From assembly GCA_025464095.1 (NCBI GenBank), contig JAODMF010000019.1, positions 1-36,450 of the forward strand: a stretch of 36,450 bases of DNA, in the 5' to 3' direction. The DNA is from Glaciihabitans sp. (GTDB lineage Bacteria; Actinomycetota; Actinomycetes; Actinomycetales; Microbacteriaceae). Numbering within the stretch: position 1 is the stretch's first letter; each line of letters opens with the position of its first letter. The notes under the pieces are model-generated. The model did no database searches and was not told the origin of the DNA. It was given only the letters and a program-made list of their open reading frames with translations. The position numbers were made by a program, and so were the translations under genes. Shown here in pieces: positions 1-7,464 of this stretch.

Positions 1-194
1 ACATCGCCGACGGAATCCTGCTCTGCAAATACCACCACCTCCTCCTCCACCGAGACGGCTGGGAACTCACCCACACCAAAACCACCTACCACCTCATCCC
101 ACCCAAAAACATCGACCCACACCAAACACCCATCCCCCTGGAATCCAAAAGCCGCGCCTGGAAAGAATTCATCACCACACACCCAGACGGATAA
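1..194 (+). CDS. HNH endonuclease, DUF222/13E12-repeat type (3' end only)
   Basis: This is the C-terminal 63 residues of a gene entering from the left edge, read in the frame starting at base 3 and ending in TAA at 192-194. The visible part contains LCKYHHLLLHRDGW, the Cys-x2-His-His-x3-His arrangement of the HNH nuclease module that ends DUF222 (13E12 repeat) proteins of Actinobacteria. In that family an N-terminal DUF222 domain precedes the HNH module; here it lies outside the window. The tail after the HNH motif is short and ends HPDG. DUF222-HNH genes are usually multicopy and often lie in variable regions, which fits the repeat-rich non-coding stretch that follows. The nuclease's biological target is unknown. 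Confidence 0.75.
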   Translation, partial: IADGILLCKYHHLLLHRDGWELTHTKTTYHLIPPKNIDPHQTPIPLESKSRAWKEFITTHPDG

Positions 195-601
195 CCGGCG
201 ACCCACCCGGGATCAGCCCCAGCCCGACGACCCGCACCGGACCGGACCGACGACCCGTACCCGACCGGCACCGGCCTCACCATCAGCCGGCCCGGACGAA
301 TAGTGCCTAGCCGCTGAACGGCGACCGGCCGGTGGCCGAACCCTCTCGGCATCCGGCAGCCCGACCATCCGCACCCCGGGCGCTGAACGGCGACCGGCCG
401 GTCATCGGGGGGCACGGTCGGGAACGGCACCAAGCCCGATAATCGGCACCCCGGTCAATGGTGCCGGGGCGCTGAACGGCGACCGGCCGGTCATCGGCAA
501 CCGGTCGGGAACGTCACCGAGCCCAGCCATCGGCACCAAGCCCGATCATCAGTACCGGCCCGACCAGCGGAGCCAGCACAACGGTTAGACCGACACAACG
601 G
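195..601. other. 407-bp non-coding, repeat-bearing spacer
   Basis: No convincing gene lies here. Open frames exist, but their translations are compositionally biased (R/G/P) and are not maintained between repeat copies. The stretch is very GC-rich and contains three copies of a 22-bp repeat, flanked by looser similarities (variants of GGTCGGGAACG, AGCCCGAT, ATCGGCACC). A 15-bp direct repeat abuts the histidine kinase stop codon. It separates the plus-strand HNH gene from the 3' end of the minus-strand signalling operon. Confidence 0.6.
312..491. repeat. Three dispersed copies of a 22-bp palindrome-containing repeat
   Basis: Identical 22-bp units lie at 312-333, 381-402 and 470-491, spaced 69 and 89 bp start to start. 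Each begins CGCTGAACGGCG and ends in the perfect 10-bp palindrome ACCGGCCGGT. Copies 2 and 3 are also followed by the same CATCGG. Spacers share degenerate blocks but vary in length, so this is neither a CRISPR array nor a simple tandem repeat. It could be a protein-binding array, a structured 3' region of the operon ending at 602, or a repeat family associated with the HNH gene. Confidence 0.8.
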
Positions 602-609
602 TTAGACCG
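578..609. repeat. 15-bp direct repeat across the kinase stop codon
   Basis: The sequence ACAACGGTTAGACCG occurs at 578-592 and again at 595-609, a 17-bp period. The second copy contains the stop codon (TTA on the plus strand, 602-604) of the histidine kinase, so the duplication created a second copy of the gene's last bases just beyond its end. Confidence 0.75.
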
Positions 610-2389
610 GGCCAGCACCAGCCGTGATAGCAACCGGGGTAACAGGACTGATGTCAGCGAACGGAAGGGTCATACTGAATCGAGTTCCGACACCTTCCTC
701 ACTCGCGACACTCATCTCGCCCTGGTGAGCTGTGACAATCGCCTTGGTGATCGTCAGGCCCAGGCCAACGCCGGGCACAGCATTCCTGGTCGCAGTCGAC
801 GCCCGGAAGAAGCGGGAGAACAGCTGGTCCAGCTCGGAAGCCGCGATTCCCATACCGGTGTCCTGAACCGCAATCACGGCGCGACCATCCACAGCATCCA
901 GCGAAACAGTCACGGTACCGCCACGGGGCGTGAACTTGATGGCATTCGAAATCAGGTTGTCACACGCCTGGCCCAGCCGAAGCGGGTCACCATTGACCGA
1001 CAACGGCTGCGGGTCGATCTGCTCCACCAGCGTAATTCCAGCGGACGCAGCAACAGGCCGCGCAGACTCGACCGACGAGCGAACGATGCCATCCAGGGTG
1101 AGGATGCGCGCATCGAGGGGGAACTTGCTGGACTCCACCTGGGCGGTGAACAGCAGGTCGCCAACGAGGCGCAGCAGCCGATGGGCGTTACGCTCCGCGA
1201 CACTGAGGTACTGCAACTGCTCATCCGAGAGCGGGTGGTCCTCGTCATCCTTCATCAGTTCGAGGTAACCGAGAATCGAGCTGAGAGGCGTACGAAGCTC
1301 GTGCGAAATCAGACCGACAAACTCGTCCTTCAACTTTGCGACCTCGCGATTCCGGGTCTCATCCGTCGCAACAAAGAGGTAGCCGCTGATCGCACCGTCC
1401 TCATCGACGCGCTTGGTCACCGACAGCTCAACCGGAACCTGCGACCCGTCCGCGCGAACGTACGTCCACTCGCGGCTCTCCGCGCTCCCGGTTCGCGCAG
1501 ACTCGACCAGAGCCGAGAATCCGGGATTCAGCACGGTCGCACCCGGCGGGTAGTTCAGTTCACGCGCGCGGGCATCCAATTCGTCTCCACGGTGGAACTC
1601 GAAGACGTAGCGCTTGTCCTCCGCCTCGAGCGCACTGATGCCGAGAATTTTCTCCGCACCCGGATTCCACGCATCGATGAGACCCGTGACATCCGTACCG
1701 ATGACCGACTGCTCGGTGACCGCGGCCCACACTCCACGAAACATCCGCTGGTAGTCGCGGTACTTCGCCTCGCTCTGCTTGATCTGCAGCGCGTACTGGA
1801 CCGCCCTCTCGAGAATCTGCTCGTTCTGCTCCGAGATCTCCCGGATAGCGGCCAGCTGCACCCGGGACTGGCGGGCGAGCTCGTTGATGATGGCGGCCGC
1901 AATCCCGAAGACGAGCGGGGTGAACGTGCCCCGGAAGACGTCGCTGATGCTGGTCGGATGCCCCACACCGGAAAGGAATGGCGTCAGAAGTGCCACCGAC
2001 GTGCCCAGCGTGGCGATGAGGATGTGGATACGACCACGTTCCGAGGCGATCCACACGACGGGAAGAATGATCATCGCGCTGAACAGCGACGCCGCCGCAC
2101 CCGTCCCGGTGCGGAATGCTCCGATCGCGAACAGGTCGATGACCGGGATGATGATCGCCCACCGGTGCAGGTGGTCCAGCCGCGAGACGAAAGCCGAGAA
2201 GGCGGTAGCGAGAACCATGCCACCGATACCCGCGTAGGCGAACGTCGCGTTGGTGACATCCACGCCGGGGATGGAAAGAACTGTGATGACGCTAATCAAG
2301 AAGACAACTGCGGTTGGCAGCTGCTTCAGGCCCGCCGATGGATGGTCTACCGAGAGGTAGCCCACCACACGCGAGAAAAGCGATTTCAC
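602..2389 (-). CDS. Membrane PAS-domain sensor histidine kinase
   Basis: A 595-aa sensor kinase. Residues about 20-175 form roughly six hydrophobic segments (integral-membrane sensor), followed by a helical linker (about 175-215), a PAS domain (about 220-345), and the HisKA/HATPase core. The H-box SHELRTPL places the phospho-accepting histidine at residue 363. The N-box (NLISNAIKFTP), G1 (DTGMGI) and G2 (GVGLGL) motifs are intact, so it should be catalytically active. The ATG start overlaps the stop of the upstream receiver gene by 4 bp (2386-2389), so translation is probably coupled. The likely partners are the two stand-alone receivers encoded just upstream in the same operon. The stimulus cannot be read from sequence. 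The gene's product has no receiver domain of its own, so it is not a hybrid kinase. Confidence 0.93.
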   Translation of the reverse strand: MKSLFSRVVGYLSVDHPSAGLKQLPTAVVFLISVITVLSIPGVDVTNATFAYAGIGGMVLATAFSAFVSRLDHLHRWAIIIPVIDLFAIGAFRTGTGAAASLFSAMIILPVVWIASERGRIHILIATLGTSVALLTPFLSGVGHPTSISDVFRGTFTPLVFGIAAAIINELARQSRVQLAAIREISEQNEQILERAVQYALQIKQSEAKYRDYQRMFRGVWAAVTEQSVIGTDVTGLIDAWNPGAEKILGISALEAEDKRYVFEFHRGDELDARARELNYPPGATVLNPGFSALVESARTGSAESREWTYVRADGSQVPVELSVTKRVDEDGAISGYLFVATDETRNREVAKLKDEFVGLISHELRTPLSSILGYLELMKDDEDHPLSDEQLQYLSVAERNAHRLLRLVGDLLFTAQVESSKFPLDARILTLDGIVRSSVESARPVAASAGITLVEQIDPQPLSVNGDPLRLGQACDNLISNAIKFTPRGGTVTVSLDAVDGRAVIAVQDTGMGIAASELDQLFSRFFRASTATRNAVPGVGLGLTITKAIVTAHQGEMSVASEEGVGTRFSMTLPFADISPVTPVAITAGAGPV

Positions 2390-2760
2390 GCCCGCTCCTC
2401 CAACCGCGACAGCTGAGCTGCCAGGTCGCGAGGGCTGAACGGCTTGAACAGGTAGTGGTCGGCCCCGGCTGCCATGCCCGCCGCGAGCGAACCCTCATCC
2501 ACGGCTGCTGACAGCACGAGGACCCTGGTGGTGTACAGCGAGGCGTGCGCCTTAATCAGCCGGCACACCTCGAGACCTGTCTTGCCCGGCATCGAAACGT
2601 CGAGGATGACGACGTCAGGCTCAAGCGCCTGGACGAGCTCCCACGCGTCATCACCGTCCACACCCTGGCCGATGACCTCCATGCCTGCTTTTTGCGCTGC
2701 TATTGCGACGAGAGCTCGGATATCCGAGTCGTCATCGGCGAGAACCACTGTGCGGCTCAT
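2386..2760 (-). CDS. Single-domain response regulator (CheY-like receiver)
   Basis: A 124-aa receiver domain with no output domain. The acidic pocket is D9/D10, the phospho-acceptor is D54 in VVILDVSMPG, and the conserved switch positions (VLSAA and FKPF lysine) are present. It overlaps the downstream kinase gene and the upstream receiver gene by 4 bp on each side, so the three genes form one tightly coupled unit. A receiver without a DNA-binding domain usually acts by protein contact or as a phosphate relay/sink. No target is visible in this window. Confidence 0.92.
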   Translation of the reverse strand: MSRTVVLADDDSDIRALVAIAAQKAGMEVIGQGVDGDDAWELVQALEPDVVILDVSMPGKTGLEVCRLIKAHASLYTTRVLVLSAAVDEGSLAAGMAAGADHYLFKPFSPRDLAAQLSRLEERA

Positions 2761-3134
2761 GCCTCACTCCACTTCGTTACACACTCCGAGAGCACAGAAC
2801 GAATCTGCGCCCCCGTAAAAGGTTTTGGCAAAATTGCTGCGGCATCCGGAAACGCCGAGGTATGCAGCACGGAAGTTATTACGATCTTGCAGCCGGGGAG
2901 GTCGGTTCGGATGCGCTCCGCGAGCACCCATCCGCTCATCCCCGGTAGAACCAAATCGATCACGGCAAGGTCAGGCACCGAATCCGTGTATGCAGAGATC
3001 GCGGCCTCAGCGGTCGCAACCGCTGTGACCCGGCAACCCGCGCGCTCGAAATTCGTGCGCAGCAGGTCGAGCTGGTCGGGACTGTCTTCAACGACTAGCA
3101 CTCCAACTCGTTCGTCGAGCGCAGCAGCGTTCAT
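2757..3134 (-). CDS. Single-domain response regulator (receiver), first gene of the signalling operon
   Basis: A 125-aa receiver protein. E16/D17 form the acidic pocket, D60 in LAVIDLVLPGMSG is the phospho-acceptor, and LPKPF carries the conserved lysine. It diverges strongly from the second receiver of the operon, so the two are not a recent duplication and probably have different jobs. The ATG is preceded by a GGGGGG tract about 7 nt upstream, acceptable as a ribosome-binding site. A TAGAGT hexamer (minus strand, 3161-3166) could be the -10 element. Like its neighbour it has no output domain. Confidence 0.9.
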   Translation of the reverse strand: MNAAALDERVGVLVVEDSPDQLDLLRTNFERAGCRVTAVATAEAAISAYTDSVPDLAVIDLVLPGMSGWVLAERIRTDLPGCKIVITSVLHTSAFPDAAAILPKPFTGAQIRSVLSECVTKWSEA

Positions 3135-3281
3135 TCAGTCACCCCCCGATCCCTGCACCAACTCTACGTCCGGGGGCTCGCCGGAGACAGCCGATTGGCC
3201 CCCCGCTTTCCGGTGACGCTCGCTCGGGGGGTGCGCGCTGCGGGTAGAACGATGAGGTTTTATCGACCGGGCCGGCGAGCG

Positions 3282-4091
3282 CTATCGAGGCGTCACAGCG
3301 AACCTGCGAAGGGCGAGCGCCGGGTTCGTCGCACGAACCTCAGCCACACGCGCGGCCGAGATGGGGGCGGATGCAGCACCCGTCTCGCTCTCGATTGTGA
3401 CGAGTTCGACCCCCGCCGGGTCGAGAATCATGCTGTTGCCGACACCAACCGGCGGTGCGTGGTCGGCGGCGGCGACATAGGCGAGGTTCTCGATCGCCCG
3501 GGCCGTGAGCAGGGTGCGCCAGTGGTGCACCTTGCCCGGGCCGGCGACCCACTCGGAGGGCACCAGAACCAGGGTCGTTCCGGCATCAACGAGCCGGCGG
3601 GTGACCTCGGGAAAGCGCAGGTCGTAACAGGTTTGCAGTCCAACAGTGAACTCGCCGAACGAAAACGTCTCCGGCGGCTCGATCTCGCCCGCACGCACCC
3701 AGTTGGATTCTGTGTCACCGAAAGCGTCGTAGAGGTGCAGCTTGCGGTACTTCGCAACGAGCGTTCCGTCCGGCGCTATCGCGACGAGCGTGTTCGCGAA
3801 GTGGTCCGCGTCCGTTTCCAACCGCTCGACGAGACCGGCGACGAGGTGAATGCCGAGCTCGCGAGCGACATCGGCCATACCGGAGACGAACGGTCCGTTG
3901 ATGGGCTGGGCGGCATCCACGTAGTCGCGGCCCAACCTCGCGGCGAAGTACGAGGAGTATTCCGGGAATACCACCAGCGATGCGCCCTGACTGACCGCCT
4001 CCTCCGCGAGCGCGCGGATGCTGGCCAGGTTCTCTTGCCAGTCGGTTCCCGGCGCGAACTGGCAGACAGCGATCACGGGGTTGGAGCTCAT
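3282..4091 (-). CDS. Carbon-nitrogen hydrolase (nitrilase superfamily)
   Basis: A 269-aa protein of the usual length for a free-standing nitrilase-superfamily amidohydrolase. The catalytic triad is visible: E44 (VVFPEYSS), K117 (YRKLHLYD) and C155 (QTCYDLRFPE). The YRKLHLYD and CYDLRFPE forms resemble Nit/omega-amidase-like and deaminated-glutathione amidase-like branches rather than true nitrilases, but the substrate cannot be fixed from sequence. It is a single gene, separated from both neighbours by about 150 bp. There is no Shine-Dalgarno sequence. A TAGGCT hexamer ends 6 nt before the ATG, suggesting a leaderless mRNA. Confidence 0.88.
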   Translation of the reverse strand: MSSNPVIAVCQFAPGTDWQENLASIRALAEEAVSQGASLVVFPEYSSYFAARLGRDYVDAAQPINGPFVSGMADVARELGIHLVAGLVERLETDADHFANTLVAIAPDGTLVAKYRKLHLYDAFGDTESNWVRAGEIEPPETFSFGEFTVGLQTCYDLRFPEVTRRLVDAGTTLVLVPSEWVAGPGKVHHWRTLLTARAIENLAYVAAADHAPPVGVGNSMILDPAGVELVTIESETGAASAPISAARVAEVRATNPALALRRFAVTPR

Positions 4092-4097
4092 GCTGCC

Positions 4098-4103
4098 AGC
4101 CTA
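4098..4103 (-). promoter_or_regulatory. -10 hexamer, leaderless promoter of the nitrilase gene
   Basis: The minus strand reads TAGGCT, then 6 nt, then ATG (4091-4089). This TANNNT spacing and the lack of a Shine-Dalgarno sequence match leaderless actinobacterial promoters. No clear -35 is visible. Confidence 0.5.
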
Positions 4104-4177
4104 TTGCGGCTCTTCCCCGCTGGCCGGGGCGCCAGTGAGGTCGCCACACGATCGAGCGGCAGGATGACCGGACTCTG

Positions 4178-4226
4178 CAGGGTCGACTGGCAGGGTCGAC
4201 CGGCAGGTCTCTTGAGGATCGACCGG
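4178..4226. repeat. 13-bp tandem repeat downstream of mtlD
   Basis: CAGGGTCGACTGG (4178-4190) is followed directly by CAGGGTCGACCGG (4191-4203), with a weaker third copy GAGGATCGACCGG at 4214-4226. It lies in the 155-bp gap between the end of mtlD and the start of the nitrilase gene. No hairpin with a T-run is visible here. Confidence 0.6.
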
Positions 4227-4246
4227 CGATGCGGCGAACGCGGACG

Positions 4247-5434
4247 CTAGCGCTTTGCGGCCGCCACCACGGCGACGAGCCGCGCGTACAGCGGATGGTG
4301 CGGCGCCACTCCGGTCACTTCGGCCACAAACTCCTCCGGCGTCGACTTGCCCAGGAGAGCGCGCAACTCCGCGCACTGCGGATCGTCCGGTGAGTCGAAG
4401 GTCAGCGCCACGGCGATCGTGCGAAGCAGCGCCTCAGCGGAAAGTCCGCGCTCGGCAAGCTCGGCGGCCGGGCCGACGAACCGCTCGTGGCGGCTGAGTT
4501 TGCGCAGCGGCTGGCGTCCGACGCGGGCAACAGTGTCGGGCAGCTGCGGGTTCGCAAACCGCACGAGATTCTTTTCCAGGTACTCGCGCTGCATCGCCGG
4601 AGCGAACTGGTGCTTCGCGATCAGCAGCGCGCTGGTCTCCTCGAGGACCGCACGTACCTCCGCCGCGACGGCCGGAATTGCCATGGCCTCCGCGATCGTG
4701 GTCGCACCGGCAGCGAAGCCGTTGTAGGCGACGGCAGCGTGACCGGTGTTGACGGTGAACAGCTTTCGCTCGATGTATGGGGCCAGGTCGTCGACGAAGT
4801 GCGCCTCCGGGATGACGGGAGGGGTGCCTCCAAACGGCGGCGATTCGATCGCCCACTCGAAGAATGCCTCGACGGTGACGTCGAGCCCCGCGGCCGGATC
4901 CTGGCCGGGAACGATGCGGTCGACGGCGGTGTTCGCGAAGACGGCGCGCTGCGACAGTGCGGTTCCGGCCAGTGTCGTTCCCTCGAGTGCCGTGAACACC
5001 TCAGCGGACAGGATGTCGGTCGCGTTGATCGCGTTCTCGCAGGCCATGACGGCCAGTCGCGGCAGATCGGTCGATCGGGCTTCGATGCCCCTGGCGATCA
5101 GCGGTGCGACGAAACGGAGAATATTGGGGCCGACCGCCGTGGTTACGATGTCGGCGGTAGCAATCTCGGCCACCACATCCGCCTCATTTGTGGCGCTGTT
5201 GAGCGCCCGGTAGTGGTCCACGGTCGAGGTGGATGCGCCCTCCCCCACCTCGTGCACGAGGTAGGTGGGCGTGGCCGCGAGAGCGTCGATGAGTTCGGCA
5301 TTCACGTCCGCGAAGACGACCTCATACCCCGCGTTGTGCAGGATCAGGCCGACAAAGCCGCGCCCGATGTTGCCGGCGCCGAAGTGCACGGCCTTCTTGC
5401 CCTGAGTCCCGGTTCGGGCGGATGAGTCGCTCAT
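4247..5434 (-). CDS. mtlD: Mannitol-1-phosphate 5-dehydrogenase
   Basis: A 395-aa cytoplasmic enzyme oxidising mannitol 1-phosphate, the product of PTS uptake, to fructose 6-phosphate with NAD+. After a short 14-residue N-terminal tail comes the nucleotide-binding motif [14 protein letters not shown]. Further on are the [10 protein letters not shown] segment and the [11 protein letters not shown] segment typical of the long-chain mannitol dehydrogenase family. Length and order are normal for MtlD. The ATG overlaps the stop of mtlF by 4 bp (5431-5434). It is the last gene of the six-gene mannitol operon. Confidence 0.95.
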   Translation of the reverse strand: MSDSSARTGTQGKKAVHFGAGNIGRGFVGLILHNAGYEVVFADVNAELIDALAATPTYLVHEVGEGASTSTVDHYRALNSATNEADVVAEIATADIVTTAVGPNILRFVAPLIARGIEARSTDLPRLAVMACENAINATDILSAEVFTALEGTTLAGTALSQRAVFANTAVDRIVPGQDPAAGLDVTVEAFFEWAIESPPFGGTPPVIPEAHFVDDLAPYIERKLFTVNTGHAAVAYNGFAAGATTIAEAMAIPAVAAEVRAVLEETSALLIAKHQFAPAMQREYLEKNLVRFANPQLPDTVARVGRQPLRKLSRHERFVGPAAELAERGLSAEALLRTIAVALTFDSPDDPQCAELRALLGKSTPEEFVAEVTGVAPHHPLYARLVAVVAAAKR

Positions 5435-5868
5435 CCGTTGACGTCGCCGAGCAGCTCGAGAACTTCTTCGGGCGTTTTCGCCGCGAGGAGGGCGGCCACC
5501 TGGTCATCTTCGCTGAAGATGAGAGCGATGCTCGAGAGCACCTCCATGTGACCGCCGTCCTTGCCTGCGATCCCGACGACGAAGCGAACGGGGTTGCCGT
5601 TCCAGTCGATCGGGTTGTCGTACCGCACGAACGAGAGCGCGGACGCGAGGATCGTGTCCTTGCCCTCGTTCGTGCCATGAGGGATGGCGAGGAAGTTACC
5701 CATGTACGTAGACACGGTCGCCTCCCGGTCATGCATGTAGCGGACGTACTCCGAAGATACCGCTCCCGCCGCGATCAGGATCTTCGCAGCTTCCTCGATT
5801 GCCTCCGCAGGCGTCGTTGCCGAGCCATGGAGCTCGATCTGGCTGAGCTCAAGCACGTTGCCGCTCAT
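5431..5868 (-). CDS. mtlF: PTS mannitol-specific enzyme IIA
   Basis: A 145-aa EIIA of the mannitol/fructose family. It carries phosphate from HPr to the IIB domain of the mannitol permease. H64 in LAIPHGT is the phosphorylated histidine. The free-standing IIA, separate from a IICB permease, is the Gram-positive arrangement; E. coli MtlA carries all three domains. A GAGGGG ribosome-binding site precedes the ATG. It lies 57 bp after mtlA and overlaps mtlD by 4 bp. Confidence 0.95.
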   Translation of the reverse strand: MSGNVLELSQIELHGSATTPAEAIEEAAKILIAAGAVSSEYVRYMHDREATVSTYMGNFLAIPHGTNEGKDTILASALSFVRYDNPIDWNGNPVRFVVGIAGKDGGHMEVLSSIALIFSEDDQVAALLAAKTPEEVLELLGDVNG

Positions 5869-5925
5869 GCGACCCCTCGTTTCTCTGTGTAGTGCGGGTT
5901 GCTTCGGTTTACTTCAGTGGAGCGA

Positions 5926-7464
5926 TCAGTGGGCGTGCTGCGCCACGACCTGGTCAACGACCTGGTCGTAGGCGGGGCTGTTCATGAAGTTGTCCACCGA
6001 AACGTGCTGCGCGTTCGGTGCCTTCTGGCGGGCCCGCTCGGTCAGCTCGTTCTGTGTGATGACGAGGTCTTCGTTCCCGGTCAGGTTCGCGATCGCCGCG
6101 TTCGTGACCGTGACATCCGCCACGCCAGCCTTCTTGATCTTGTTGCGCAGCACCGTCGCACCCATCGCGGAGGAGCCCATGCCAGCATCGCACGCGAAGA
6201 CGATGTTCTTCACGATTGTGCCCGTTGCGGTGCCTGTTGCAGCGCCTGTTCCGAGCAGGTCGCCAACGCGGCTCTCCCTGCCCTTGTTCGCGGCATTCCG
6301 AGCGACCGCGTCCGACAGGGCGTCGGCACCGGCAGCTTCGGCAGCGAGGTCACGCTTGCGACTTGCCCGGAGGATGACCGATGCGATGAGGAACGACACC
6401 GTGGCAGACAGCACGACCGACAGGATTACGCCCAGGTAACTGTCTTTTGAGGTGGCAATCATGACCGCGATTATCGAACCAGGTGACGCAGGCGCCACGA
6501 GCCCGGACTGGAAGGCGACGTTGGTCGCGACGCCAGTCGCGCCACCACCGATGACGGCCAGCAACAGCATGGGCTTGGACAGCACGAACGGAAAGTAGAT
6601 CTCGTGAATTCCACCGAGGAACTGGATGATGATCGCGCCGGGAGCGCTGGCTCGAGCGATACCCACGCCGAAGAAGGCGAAGGCGAGAAGGAGACCGACG
6701 CCGGGGCCGGGGTTGGCCTCGAGCAGGAAGAGGATCGACTTTCCGCTGTCCTTGACCTGCTGGGCGCCGAGCTGGTCGAGCACGCCGTGGTTGATCGCGT
6801 TGTTCAGGAAGACGACCTTGGCCGGCTCGATGAAGATGCTCGCGAGCGGCAGCAGGTGGGCGGTGACAAGCGCCTTGACGCCGGCGCCCAACACGTCGCT
6901 GATCCACGAGAAGAACGGCGACAGCCAGAAGAAGCCGGCCATGGCGAGACCGAACCCGAGAATTCCGGCGGAGAAGTTATTCACGAGCATCTCGAAGCCG
7001 GCGCGGATTTTGTTCTCCCACAGGCGGTCGAGCTGCTTGATCAGGTACGCGCCGAGCGGTCCGCACACCATGGCGCCGAGGATCATGGTGGTTCCGAGCG
7101 ATCCGACGATGACACCCATGGCCATCGTGGTACCGACAACGGCACCGCGGAGTCCGTAGATCATCCGGCCGCCCTGGGCGGCGATCAGCAGCGGAATCAG
7201 GTAGGTGATCATCGGCCCGACGAGCCCAGCGGGAACGGTCCACTGTGTGCCCGGCTGTGTCGGGTCGACGCCCGACAGGCTGTTTGCATTGAACCCGCCG
7301 AGGATGCCGTTCGGCGCCCATCCGGTCGGAATGAAGAGGGCCGTGATGAGGCCCCACGCGATGAAGGCGGGAATGTTCGGCATGACCATTCCGCTGAGGA
7401 ATGTGCCGAACTTCTGCACTCTTACGCGGGCACCGCTACGCGCTGGCGCTGACGTCGTTGTCAT
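5926..7464 (-). CDS. mtlA: PTS mannitol permease, enzyme IICB
   Basis: A 512-aa integral membrane permease that imports and phosphorylates mannitol. The IIC domain (about 1-350) has the multiple hydrophobic segments of the family and the GGIHEIYFPFVL motif typical of the substrate-binding region. A linker rich in A/G/T (about 370-415) leads to the IIB domain, with active-site C425 in VFACDAGMGSSAMG. There is no IIA domain, which is supplied by mtlF. The ATG overlaps the enzyme I stop by 4 bp (7461-7464), with GGAG about 8 nt upstream. Confidence 0.96.
   Translation of the reverse strand: MTTTSAPARSGARVRVQKFGTFLSGMVMPNIPAFIAWGLITALFIPTGWAPNGILGGFNANSLSGVDPTQPGTQWTVPAGLVGPMITYLIPLLIAAQGGRMIYGLRGAVVGTTMAMGVIVGSLGTTMILGAMVCGPLGAYLIKQLDRLWENKIRAGFEMLVNNFSAGILGFGLAMAGFFWLSPFFSWISDVLGAGVKALVTAHLLPLASIFIEPAKVVFLNNAINHGVLDQLGAQQVKDSGKSILFLLEANPGPGVGLLLAFAFFGVGIARASAPGAIIIQFLGGIHEIYFPFVLSKPMLLLAVIGGGATGVATNVAFQSGLVAPASPGSIIAVMIATSKDSYLGVILSVVLSATVSFLIASVILRASRKRDLAAEAAGADALSDAVARNAANKGRESRVGDLLGTGAATGTATGTIVKNIVFACDAGMGSSAMGATVLRNKIKKAGVADVTVTNAAIANLTGNEDLVITQNELTERARQKAPNAQHVSVDNFMNSPAYDQVVDQVVAQHAH

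Noticed and set aside
312..491. Possible CRISPR array
   Set aside because: Only three repeats of 22 bp occur, spacers are unequal (47 and 67 bp) and share sequence with each other, and no cas gene is present.
725..2416. Long plus-strand open frame (563 codons) opposite the histidine kinase
   Set aside because: It is antisense to a gene with all kinase motifs intact. The predicted peptide is R/D/E-rich low complexity with no domain, an artefact of GC-rich codon bias.
4115..4129. CCCCG...CGGGG inverted repeat as terminator of the mannitol operon
   Set aside because: A 5-bp stem with no T-run, and so close to the nitrilase start that it is more likely chance.
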